A stretch of 64,000 nucleotides of DNA from SIAQ01 sp963767835 (lineage in GTDB: Bacteria; Planctomycetota; Planctomycetia; Gemmatales; Gemmataceae), in assembly GCA_963767835.1 (NCBI GenBank), contig CAVYFY010000025.1, forward strand, positions 138,658 to 202,657. Reading direction: 5' to 3'. Below are positions 26,488 through 35,022 of this stretch, in pieces. The number at the start of each line of letters is the position of its first letter. Position 1 is the first letter of the stretch. The notes beneath the pieces were generated by a model. It was not told the DNA's origin. It did not search any database and saw only the letters and a list, made by a program, of their open reading frames with translations. The position numbers and the translations under genes were made by a program.

Positions 26488-27992
26488 ATGACGAATCACA
26501 TCAAACATCCGCTTCGGGCGTTTTTGTTCCTTCTCTTCGCCCTGCCGCTTCATGTGTCGGCGCAACGCCGCGCATCGACCCGGCTGGCGTTCCGGGAGCG
26601 TTGCTGATTTGCGGCGGCGGCGATGTCGCGGAGGCGGCGTTGGATCGCTTCATCGATCTCGCGGGCGGCGCCAAGGCGAAGGTTGCCGTTGTCGATGTCA
26701 ACGATCTTGCGACCGCCAAGTCGGTGCGCGAGGGATTGGCTCGAATCGCGAAGAAATGGGAAGCCGCCGAGCCTAAGCTGATCGCGTGGCCCGACGCCAA
26801 GGCTGTGCTGCCAGAACTCACGGGCGTGTGGCTGATCGCAACGCACGACCACCGCAAATGGCAAGATCGCAAGTCCCAGGACCAGCACGGCAACTACCTG
26901 GCCGTGCTCAAAAACCACGGCGTAATCGCGACCTCCGGCCAATCCTCCGATATTCTCGGCGAGCGCGGCTTGAGTCTGCTGCCGGTGTTCGAGCTACGCC
27001 GGCGGCTGGACGCCGGCGTGGTTACCTTTTCGGTTGGCGAGGGCGCCGCCTTGCAGATCAAGGGACGCACCATGAGCGCGGTCGGTGAAGGAGCGAGCCT
27101 CCTGCAGTTGGCATCTAATGACGGGTCCGTGCGCACTGCGAAGTTGCAAGGCAAAAGACAGGAAGACCTGACGGCCTGGCTTCGCGCCGCTCGCGATTGG
27201 GCCGACGACTTCCCGCCCAAGACGCCCGAGCCGCCGGTGGTCGAAAATGGGACGCTCGTCATCGTCGGCGGCGGCGGGTTGCCGGACGGGTTATTCACGA
27301 AGTTCGTCGAGTATGCCGGCGGCGCAGGCAAGGCGAAGATCGTGATCTTTCCGACCGCGGCTGAGAATCCGCTGCCCAAGCGCGACGCCGTTGCCGCGGC
27401 ATTCAAGAAAGCGGGGGCGGCCAAGGCAACTCTTCTTTACGGCCAAACGCAAGCCGAGGTCGAGAGCAAGGAATTTCTCGATACGCTGAAAGAAGCAACC
27501 GGCCTGTGGTTCGACGGCGGCCGGCAGTGGCGCTTCGTCGATTGCTACGAAAACACCAAGGCTCTCCCGTTCATGTTCGATGTCCTTAAGCGCGGCGGCA
27601 CCATCGGCGGCACGTCGGCCGGCGCCACCATCCAGGGCGATTACCTCTGCCGCGGCGGCGTCTTCAATAACTTCGACATCCGCTACGAAGGCTACGAACG
27701 CGGCCTCGGCTTCCTCAAAGGCGTCGCCATCGATCAGCACTTCTCCCAGCGCAAACGAAAAAGCGAGATGACCAGCCTGATGAAAATCTACCCGCAATAC
27801 CTCGGCATCGGCCTCGACGAAGCCACCGCCATCGTCGTCAAAGGATCGGTCGCCGATGTCGTCGGCAAAGGCAAGGTCCACTTCTATGACGCGAAACGTA
27901 AGGTCGAGAAGGGGGAGCCCGATTACGAGGCGCTCTCGGCGGGCGGGCGGTACGATCTGAAGGAGCGCAAGGTGCTCGGCGCGGAGAAATAG
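26488..27992 (+). pseudogene. Secreted S51-family peptidase, cyanophycinase-like, frameshift after signal peptide
   Basis: A signal peptide (residues 1-25, HPLRAFLFLLFALPLHVSA) is read from ATG 26488, but the rest of the conserved protein continues in another frame from about 26570 (ICGGGDVAEAALDRF). One base is missing around 26565-26575. The restored protein has two S51-like domains: an N-terminal one (about 200 residues, no catalytic Ser seen) and a C-terminal one beginning IVGGGGLPDGL with the nucleophile in GGTSAGATI. Cyanophycinase cleaves cyanophycin; no cyanophycin synthetase lies in the window, so the substrate is unsure. Confidence 0.7.
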
Positions 27993-28018
27993 ACATCGCA
28001 CACGCATGCAAATTCGAT

Positions 28019-28113
28019 GCTCGCTTGGCGGTTTCGCACGCAATGCGCCTGGCGATGGCTGCATTAGCACCCGCGGCCGGCCGCTTCGACGTTTGCGAAA
28101 TCGCCAAGCGAGC
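28019..28113. repeat. Palindromic repeat, copy 2
   Basis: The arms 28019-28037 and 28095-28113 match the family seen at 13499-13547, with a 57-base loop and one wobble. It lies between the S51 gene and the ABC ATPase. Confidence 0.65.
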
Positions 28114-28220
28114 TTTGAATGCGCACGTCTGGGGACATTGGGTAGGCGAATCTCTTTGCCTTGACCGCTTTCGCCGGTTTGCGGTATATACCCAATGGGC
28201 CATTGTCATGGAGGACGGTC

Positions 28221-29393
28221 ATGTCGCTACTCGAGGTCAAGGGGCTGGTGAAAATCTACGGCCGGCGCGCGGTGGTTAACGGCGTCGATTTCGAAGTCAA
28301 TACCGGCGAGGTTGTCGGCTTGCTCGGGCCCAACGGCGCGGGCAAGACCACCAGCTTCCGCATGGCGACCGGGCAGCTCGTGCCCAACGACGGCACCGTT
28401 TGGTTCAAGGGGGAAAAGGTCAACCAGCTGGCGATGTACGAACGCGCCCGGCTGGGCATGGGCTATTTGCCCCAAGAAATCAGCGTGTTCCGTAAGCTGA
28501 ACGCGGAACAGAACATTTTGGCGATTCTGGAGATGGTTCCGAAATCGCGAACCCTGGGCCGGCCGTTGACGCGCTCGGAGCGTTACGAGCGCATGGAAGG
28601 GGTGATCGAGCGGTTCGGGCTGAACAAGGTGCGCAAGACCGTGGCGGCCCGGCTCTCCGGCGGTGAAAAGCGCCGCCTGGAAATCGCCCGCTGCCTGGTA
28701 TGCGAGCCGCTCCTGATCCTTATGGACGAGCCATTCACTGGCATCGACCCGATCACCATCGCCGAGATTCGCCAAATCATTCTGGAGCTGCGCAATGAGG
28801 GCATCGGCATCCTCTTGACCGACCACAATGTGCATGAGGCACTCAAGATCACGACGCGCAGTTACCTGATCAAGGACGGCAAGGTGCGCACGCAAGGGAC
28901 ACCTGCGCAGATCGTGCGCGATCCGATCGCGATTGCCGAATATCTGGGCCAGGGTTTCAGCGACAACAATTACCGGGCGCCGGACGAGGCGATTGAGCCC
29001 GTGCCGATTCCCGCGCCGCCGCCCCCGATGCCCGCGCCGGCGCCGGCGAAGAAGCCGACGGCCAAGACGCTTGAATTCCCGGGCACCGCCACACCTAAGG
29101 TCTCACCGGCGCAGATGATCCTCGAACAGGAAAAACTGCAAAAGCTGGTCGAAAGCCTGAAGACGGCCGAGCAGGCGAAGGCGGCCCAGGAAATCGTCAA
29201 GAAGGGTGCGGCGGCCGTCCCCGCGCTCTTGAACGCCCTGGAACGCCGTGATCCGGAACTGCGGCAGGCGGCCGTCGAGGTTCTGCAAGCAATCCTCAAC
29301 CATACGATCCCCTTCGACGCCTATGCCGTGGAAGCAACGCGCAAGCAGCAACTGGCGGCCCTGCGCGATCTGTTCGAACGCAAGGCGGGATAG
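28221..29393 (+). CDS. lptB: LptB-type ATPase with C-terminal HEAT-like extension
   Basis: A 390-residue protein. Residues 1-245 are an LptB-like ABC ATPase: Walker A GPNGAGKT, GYLPQEISVF, signature LSGGEKRR, Walker B LLILMDEPFTGIDP and the H-loop TDHNVHE. It would power lipopolysaccharide transport by LptFG (lptF at 16681). After a proline-rich linker (residues 250-290) comes a helical HEAT-like tail (AAAVPALLNALERRDPELRQ), unusual for LptB. GGAGGA precedes ATG 28221. Confidence 0.85.
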   Translation: MSLLEVKGLVKIYGRRAVVNGVDFEVNTGEVVGLLGPNGAGKTTSFRMATGQLVPNDGTVWFKGEKVNQLAMYERARLGMGYLPQEISVFRKLNAEQNILAILEMVPKSRTLGRPLTRSERYERMEGVIERFGLNKVRKTVAARLSGGEKRRLEIARCLVCEPLLILMDEPFTGIDPITIAEIRQIILELRNEGIGILLTDHNVHEALKITTRSYLIKDGKVRTQGTPAQIVRDPIAIAEYLGQGFSDNNYRAPDEAIEPVPIPAPPPPMPAPAPAKKPTAKTLEFPGTATPKVSPAQMILEQEKLQKLVESLKTAEQAKAAQEIVKKGAAAVPALLNALERRDPELRQAAVEVLQAILNHTIPFDAYAVEATRKQQLAALRDLFERKAG

Positions 29394-29451
29394 CGTCCGA
29401 CCTCTCGCAATATCGCACTTTCCATACGCTAACCTCAGCGTCTAGCCCGTA

Positions 29452-29610
29452 TTATTCACCGCCGAGACCGGAGAGATCGCTGAGAAAATGCAACAATGGA
29501 ATTACGATAATCGCGGACACCGAGGGCCGAGACCAACTTGCCGTTGGCTTTTTCGGCACAATTCCGGCCCTCTTCTATCTCTGCGTTCTTCGCGATCTCC
29601 GCGGTGAATA
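29452..29610. repeat. Imperfect inverted repeat in a 300-base gap
   Basis: The region 29394-29695 holds no gene. Bases 29452-29485 and 29577-29610 are imperfect reverse complements (outer TTATTCACCGC matched by GCGGTGAATAA). This resembles the palindromic units elsewhere in the window; I see nothing else in the gap. Confidence 0.5.
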
Positions 29611-29695
29611 ATCTTGGTTACCCGGCGCGGTTGCGCGCCGCGGCTCGTTCGCAGCGGCGAGCAAGCGCACCGTCTATACGACCCGAGGAACATCC

Positions 29696-30532
29696 ATGGC
29701 GATCCCCATTCCAACGCGAACGCTCGGCAAGACCGGGCGCGCGGTGACCATATTCGGCCTGGGCGGTGAAGGCGTGCTGCGCACCTGGGGGCAGGACCGC
29801 GCCGCGGCTCAGGTCATCACGCGAGCGCTCGATCAGGGCGTGACCTATTGCGACACTGCACCCGCCTACGCCGGCAGCATCGATTACTACGGCGCCACCC
29901 TCGGCGAGCGCCGCAAGCAAGTCTTCCTCGCCTCCAAGACGCACGAGCGCAGCCGCGACGGTTCGCTGCATTTACTCGATCAGACGCTGCGCCGGCTGCG
30001 CACCGATCATCTCGATCTTTGGCAACTGCACGATCTGCGCACTCTCGACGACCTCGATTACATCTTCAGCAAAGGAGGCGCCCTCGAAGCGCTCATCGAA
30101 GCCAAGGCCGACGGCCGGGTCAAGAATCTGGGGTTGACCGGGCACCATGATCCGGCGATCCTGCTGGAGGGAATGCGGCGCTTCGCGTTCGATACGGTGC
30201 TGGTCGCACTCAACGCCGGCGACGTGCATCGCTTGCCCTTCATCTCGACAGTGCTCGCGGAGGCGCAGCGGCAGAACATGGGGGTCATTGCAATGAAGGT
30301 GTGCGCTCAACGGCGCCTGCTCGCCCGGCTTTCGATGCAGGAATCGCTCGGCTACGTCTGGTCGCTGCCGGGCGTGAGCCTCGCGATCGTCGGCTGCGAG
30401 ACGCCAGAGGAGGTGGACGAGAATGCGGAGCTGGCCCGTACCTTTGCGCCATTGGCGCCGGAAAAAATGCGCGAACTGGAGGAACGGACGCGGGCGGAAT
30501 CGCGGATGTTTGGCTATTTCAAAAGGGGCTGA
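29696..30532 (+). CDS. Aldo/keto reductase
   Basis: A 278-residue TIM-barrel oxidoreductase with the family's catalytic set: Asp53 and Tyr58 in YCDTAPAYAG, Lys81 in ASKTHERS and His112 in WQLHDLRT. GVIAMKV marks the later strand region. It should reduce a carbonyl with NADPH in the cytoplasm; the substrate is unknown. The gene converges with the Crp/Fnr regulator, with only seven bases between the stops. Confidence 0.82.
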   Translation: MAIPIPTRTLGKTGRAVTIFGLGGEGVLRTWGQDRAAAQVITRALDQGVTYCDTAPAYAGSIDYYGATLGERRKQVFLASKTHERSRDGSLHLLDQTLRRLRTDHLDLWQLHDLRTLDDLDYIFSKGGALEALIEAKADGRVKNLGLTGHHDPAILLEGMRRFAFDTVLVALNAGDVHRLPFISTVLAEAQRQNMGVIAMKVCAQRRLLARLSMQESLGYVWSLPGVSLAIVGCETPEEVDENAELARTFAPLAPEKMRELEERTRAESRMFGYFKRG

Positions 30533-30539
30533 AAGGTCA

Positions 30540-31313
30540 TCACTTTTTTTTCGTCAAGCGCACTTGCTTTTCAATTCGCTCTGGCGCTGCCGGTTTCTTG
30601 TCGGCAACCGAGAGCAATTTGTCATAATCCGCCTTGACCGCGCGGTAGCAGACACACGAGGTCGTTTCCAGGCGCTGGCGGTCGAGCACGGTGATCTTGC
30701 CGTGCGTGTAGCGGATCAGGCCGGCGCTCTGGAGCTTGCGGGCCGCGTCCGTGACGCTGGCGCGGCGAACACCAAGCATTTGCGCTGCCAACTCGTGGGT
30801 GAGGGGAAACTGGTCGGAGCGCACGCGGTCATGCGTCATGAGCAGCCAGCGGCAAAAGCGTTGTTTAACGGAATGAAAGGTATTGCACGCCACGGATTGG
30901 GCGAGCTGCGTGAGAAACGCATTGAGGTAACGGTGAAGAATCTGTACCAGCGAGTTGTCGGATCGCATGTATTCGCGAAAGTCGGCGATGCCAAGACGCA
31001 GCGCGGGCCCCGGCACCTGGACCATCACCAGTGCCGGCGAGGTGTCGGCGCCGAGAAACACGCGCACTCCCACCATGCCCTCGTGGCCGATGGTTGCGAC
31101 TTCCGCGCTGGCGTCCCCATTGAGAACCGCCAACCACGACACGACCCCCGATTGTGGGAAATAAATGTGCCGGATCGGCTCACCGGGCTCGCATAGAATC
31201 TGTTTGAATTCCAGAGATACCGGTTCCAAACGCTCGGCCAATCGGGTCGCTTCATCCTGAGGCAAGAGAGATAATAGGCGATTTTGTTGAATGTGCGAAA
31301 GACCCACGGACAT
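30540..31313 (-). CDS. Crp/Fnr-family transcription regulator
   Basis: A 257-residue protein with a cyclic-nucleotide-like sensor domain (residues 15-130, LCEPGEPIRHIYFPQSG, then ATIGHEGMVG), a dimer helix (about 130-165) and a C-terminal winged helix (LTHELAAQMLGVRRASVTDAARKL). The Gly/Glu/Arg residues that bind cAMP are not complete, so the effector is unknown. GTTTGATTTGATG holds two close ATG starts (31316 and 31313). The leader contains a hairpin and a palindrome that may mediate autoregulation. Confidence 0.82.
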   Translation of the reverse strand: MSVGLSHIQQNRLLSLLPQDEATRLAERLEPVSLEFKQILCEPGEPIRHIYFPQSGVVSWLAVLNGDASAEVATIGHEGMVGVRVFLGADTSPALVMVQVPGPALRLGIADFREYMRSDNSLVQILHRYLNAFLTQLAQSVACNTFHSVKQRFCRWLLMTHDRVRSDQFPLTHELAAQMLGVRRASVTDAARKLQSAGLIRYTHGKITVLDRQRLETTSCVCYRAVKADYDKLLSVADKKPAAPERIEKQVRLTKKK

Positions 31314-31330
31314 CAAATCAAACCTCCGTC

Positions 31331-31383
31331 GGCGCTTGCCCTGGGCAGGCGCCCTCCGCGGCGAACTAATCTATATTGATTAG
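31331..31383 (-). promoter_or_regulatory. Leader hairpin and palindrome upstream of the Crp/Fnr gene
   Basis: Two structures lie in the 350-base gap upstream of the regulator. At 31331-31353, GGCGC-T-TGCCC pairs with GGGCA-G-GCGCC just before a GGAGG ribosome site. At 31366-31383, CTAATCTATATTGATTAG is a near-palindrome (8 of 9 base pairs) of the size expected for a dimeric Crp/Fnr operator. The remaining bases of 31317-31666 hold no gene I can see. Confidence 0.5.
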
Positions 31384-31624
31384 CGATACAAGGAAAATGA
31401 GCGAAACCGTTAGGGCTGCGGGGGAGGGCGGCTGTTCCTAATTCATTATACGCATGGTCAACCGACGGCGGGAATAAAAAAAGGACAGGGCCGGCCAAGG
31501 TCGCGTCGCCCAGTCACGAGCCTTAACCAAACCCCGTCCCAAAGCTTCATCGGCGTCTGACGAGGTTCACCTTAAGCATCGTGGATTTATTTTGCAAGCA
31601 AAAAAAAGCAAAAACAATAAGATT

Positions 31625-31657
31625 TTGCAATTGCTCACAAGTGTACGCTATAGTACA
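31625..31657 (+). promoter_or_regulatory. Predicted promoter with overlapping operator
   Basis: TTGCAA (31625-31630) and TATAGT (31649-31654) are 18 bases apart and fit a sigma-70 promoter. The palindrome TGTAC-GCTATA-GTACA (31642-31657) covers the -10 box, as expected for a repressor that blocks its own promoter. The ATG of the ribbon-helix-helix gene is ten bases on, so the leader would be very short. Confidence 0.5.
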
Positions 31658-31666
31658 ATCCGATGC

Positions 31667-31876
31667 ATGGCGGCATCCAAGAAGAAATCGAACCACCATC
31701 AACAGAAGACCGTCAGCTTCCGCCTGCCCGAAGATTTGATGGAAAAACTGCGGGAGCTGGCGAAAACGAACCGCCGCACGCTCTCGGGCGAATTGCAGAT
31801 CGCCATTGAGGAACATCTCAAGCGCGGCGCCGCACTGACACGTTCGACCATGGGAGACGGCGACGGTCAGGCGTGA
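31667..31876 (+). CDS. Ribbon-helix-helix (Arc-type) DNA-binding protein
   Basis: A 69-residue protein whose residues 13-52 (KTVSFRLPEDLMEKLRELAK, then RRTLSGELQIAIEEHLKR) form an Arc/MetJ ribbon-helix-helix domain. Such proteins bind DNA as dimers and often regulate themselves or act as antitoxins; no toxin partner is adjacent. The tail is rich in small residues. ATG 31667 is used rather than 31592 because the promoter covers the upstream codons. Confidence 0.7.
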   Translation: MAASKKKSNHHQQKTVSFRLPEDLMEKLRELAKTNRRTLSGELQIAIEEHLKRGAALTRSTMGDGDGQA

Positions 31877-32022
31877 TCTCAAACAATCCACACGGGCCCA
31901 CCGCTCGGTTACGCCCAAACCGAGCGGTTTGACTTTGTCGCCTTCCGGACCACAGAAATCGCTTGGCGCGGTCCGCGCCGCCTGACACAATGGAAGCGTC
32001 GCCGATCAGGAAGGCTTCCGTC

Positions 32023-34437
32023 ATGTCGCGCTACCTTGCTTTTTCCCTGTTGCTGGTTTTCGCCGGCGCCGCCTTCGGGCAAGCGCCGCCCGAACCGCTC
32101 GTCAAACAGGTTAAATCAAAGATTGCCAACGGAGTTCGCTATCTCGTCAGCAAGCAGGCCGGCGATGGCGGCTGGGAATCGACCGTGGACGACAAGACGG
32201 CTGACTTCCACGGCGGCTCGACGGCGCGATGCGTGCTCGCCCTCCTGAATTGCGACGGCGTGATCGACGATGCAAAGCTCGATGCACGCCGGAAAAAGGC
32301 CATCGCCGACGGTCTGGCGAATCTGCGCCGCATCAAGGATCCGACGACCACCTACGTGCGCTCGCTGCAAACGATGGCCTTCGCCGAGGCGCGTACCGAC
32401 CGCGCCATCATCGAGGCCAACGTCGATTGGCTCCTCAAGGCTCGCGCTTTCAAGGACGGCGAATTCATCGGCTGGGATTACCATTCACGCCCCAACGCGC
32501 TTGCCACCGACGGCTCGAACACGCAGTACGCCATGCTCGCCTTGTGGTACGCACGCCAGGCGGGAGTGGCGGTTCCGCGCGATGTTTGGCAGAAGATTCA
32601 CGATCATTACCGCCGCACTCAGGACGACAAGGGCTTCTGGATTTACTCGCCGTATTACAGCGAGGCCAAGCTCAAACAGCCGTCGCTCACCATGACCGTC
32701 GCCGGCTTGTGCGGTTTGCAAATCGCCGGTCTGGAGCTCAACGGCGGCCGCGAGCAATGGCAGGCCAATGGCGCGTTCAAGAACTGCGGCGTCTACGGCG
32801 ACGATGCCAACGCCGCCAAGGCGATTACTTGGATCACCAAGAATTTCACGCTCGACTTGCCCGACCGCGCTGATTACAACCTCTACGGCCTGGAACGCGC
32901 CGGCCGGCTCACCGGGATGCGCTTCTTCGGCGAGCACGACTGGTATCGCGAAGGCTGTGAATTCCTTGTCAAACGCCAGGAAGCTGATGGCTCGTGGAAG
33001 ACCGGCGGCGGCTGGGATCGCTGGCCCCACGTCAACACCAGCTTCGCCCTCCTCTACCTCTCCAAGGGCCGAACCCCTGTCGTCATCAGCAAGCTCGTGC
33101 ATGGCAAGTGGCCACGCGTCGAAGCGGACACCGACTGGAACAACGACCGCAACGATCTGCGCCATCTCACCGAGCATATTTCCAAAGAGGAACTCTTCAA
33201 TCGCAAGCCGGTCGCCTGGCAGACCTACGACATTACGCGGGCCCTCTACGCCCGCAGCCATGGCAATGAACCCAAACGCGCCGACGAGGACGCTGTCCTT
33301 GCCGACATGCTGCAATCGCCGATCCTGTATATCAACGGCCACCAATCGCCCGCGGGCCGCTTTACCGACCGCGAAATCAATTTGATCAAGCGCTTCATCG
33401 AAAATGGCGGCTTCATCGTCGCTGAGGCTTGCTGCGGCAGCCTGGATTTCGACAAGGGCATCAAGGAATGGGTGAAGCGGCTCTGGCCCGACAGCGATCT
33501 GGAATATCTCACCAGCGAGCATCCCGTCTGGACCTGCTGGCACCAAATCGAGCCTCGCGATCAGCCCTACAAATTGATGGGCCTATCGGTCGGCTGCCGC
33601 ACGGTGATGCTCTACAGCCCGCAGGATTTGTCGTGCTACTGGGAGTCCAAGCGCGATGACGCGCGGACTCAGCTGGCGTTTCGGCTTGGCGAAAACCTGG
33701 TCGGTTACGCCACCGGCCGCACACCCCCCATGCCGCGTTTGACCGACATTCCGATCGCCGGCCCCGAGAAGGAGAACACCACACCCCCCAAACGCGGCTA
33801 CTTCCGCGTCGGCCAGATTCGCATTTCCGGCACCGAGAGCAAATGGCAGCCCGCTCCTAAGGCAATGCGCAACCTGATGGAGCACGTCCACGATGCTTAC
33901 GGCCTGGAAGTCGAGCTGCGCACCGAGCGGACCAGCTTCGCCAGCGAACTGCGCCGCACCAAATTCCTTTACATGCACGGCAAGGACGAAATCCGCCTCG
34001 ACAAGGAAAAGATCGACTCCGTGCGCTTCAATCTCAGCAACGGCGGCCTCCTGCTCGCCGACGCCTGCTGCGGCAACAACGATTTCGACAAGGCGTTCCG
34101 CAAATTTGTGCAGGAGCTATTCCCCAAGGAAAAGCTCACGCTGCTCTCCACCGATCCAACAAACCGCGATCGGCTTTATGGCGAAGAGTTGAACGGCAAA
34201 GACAACATCTTGTCGCGCAGCACCATCAAGTGCCGAACCAAGGCGTCCGGTCCGATGGAGGCGATGGAGCCGAACCTGGAGGGGATCAAGCTGGACGGGC
34301 GCTGGGTCGTGCTTTACAGCAAGTACGATCTGGGCTGCGCGCTGGAGCGCAACACCGCCGCGGATTGCCGTGGCTACGATTACGCCAGCGCCTTGCGAAT
34401 CGCCGCGGCAGCGGTTCTTTACAACGCGCGGCCGTGA
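32023..34437 (+). CDS. DUF4159-domain secreted protein with N-terminal toroid
   Basis: An 804-residue protein with a Sec signal peptide (residues 1-20). Residues 30-380 are a terpenoid-cyclase/prenyltransferase-like alpha-alpha toroid (VRYLVSKQAGDGGWES, GSTARCVLALLNCDG). Two DUF4159 domains follow; their matching cores are GGFIVAEACCGSLDFDKGI and GGLLLADACCGNNDFDKAF. DUF4159 is a glutamine-amidotransferase-like fold of unknown role. The double domain is a clear internal duplication. An AAGG site precedes ATG 32023. It is not overlapped by real genes except the kinase relic at its end. Confidence 0.72.
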   Translation: MSRYLAFSLLLVFAGAAFGQAPPEPLVKQVKSKIANGVRYLVSKQAGDGGWESTVDDKTADFHGGSTARCVLALLNCDGVIDDAKLDARRKKAIADGLANLRRIKDPTTTYVRSLQTMAFAEARTDRAIIEANVDWLLKARAFKDGEFIGWDYHSRPNALATDGSNTQYAMLALWYARQAGVAVPRDVWQKIHDHYRRTQDDKGFWIYSPYYSEAKLKQPSLTMTVAGLCGLQIAGLELNGGREQWQANGAFKNCGVYGDDANAAKAITWITKNFTLDLPDRADYNLYGLERAGRLTGMRFFGEHDWYREGCEFLVKRQEADGSWKTGGGWDRWPHVNTSFALLYLSKGRTPVVISKLVHGKWPRVEADTDWNNDRNDLRHLTEHISKEELFNRKPVAWQTYDITRALYARSHGNEPKRADEDAVLADMLQSPILYINGHQSPAGRFTDREINLIKRFIENGGFIVAEACCGSLDFDKGIKEWVKRLWPDSDLEYLTSEHPVWTCWHQIEPRDQPYKLMGLSVGCRTVMLYSPQDLSCYWESKRDDARTQLAFRLGENLVGYATGRTPPMPRLTDIPIAGPEKENTTPPKRGYFRVGQIRISGTESKWQPAPKAMRNLMEHVHDAYGLEVELRTERTSFASELRRTKFLYMHGKDEIRLDKEKIDSVRFNLSNGGLLLADACCGNNDFDKAFRKFVQELFPKEKLTLLSTDPTNRDRLYGEELNGKDNILSRSTIKCRTKASGPMEAMEPNLEGIKLDGRWVVLYSKYDLGCALERNTAADCRGYDYASALRIAAAAVLYNARP

Positions 34438-34770
34438 TTCACTTCCGAATGAAACCTGCCAATGTTTTCCTCATGCCCAGGAAGGACACAAGGGGCCTGG
34501 CGAAGAAGCTGGATGACGACCACGGCCAAACGCAATCGGGCTCGGTCATGGGGACGCCGTCGTACATGGCTCCGGAGCGGGCGGCGGGCCAAGGAAGAGA
34601 CACGTCCCCCGCGGCGGACACCTGTGCGCTTGGGAGCGATCCTCCATGATTTGCTCACCGGCCGGCCGCCGTTTCGCGCCGCGACGCCGCTGGAGACGCT
34701 GGTCTTTTTGGTTGCCTTCAGTCCGGATGGCAAAGTCCTGGCCTCGGCCGGGGCGGAAGGCGCGTTTGAT
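34425..34770 (+). pseudogene. Relic of a serine/threonine kinase-WD40 gene
   Basis: Fragments of a kinase are visible in two frames: MKPANVFLM (catalytic loop), then QSGSVMGTPSYMAPERAAG (activation segment) and, in another frame, LHDLLTGRPPFRAATPLETL (end of the kinase domain), directly followed by VAFSPDGKVLASAGAEG from a WD40 repeat. The kinase start is missing, the reading frames change, and the linker between kinase and propeller has been deleted. It overlaps the last few codons of the DUF4159 gene. The remainder to 35022 holds nothing I recognise. Confidence 0.68.
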
Positions 34771-35022
34771 TCAGCCGGTAAGCAGACCGCGATGCCCTAT
34801 GGCGTCCTGGCGCGCCTGGAACGGGTTTTCTGCATGAGGAAGGATGATGCGCGATGATGAAAGCGGTCATCGCTTGGCCTTGTGCGCGAACGTGGAGCCA
34901 GCTGGCCCGCACCTTGGTGCTTAACCGTAAAATCTGCCGATACCCGAGCGCAGTCAAATGGCCAATCTCCTTCTACCATGACAATTGATTGGCAGGTACC
35001 GAGCCAGCGTCGGATCTGAGCT

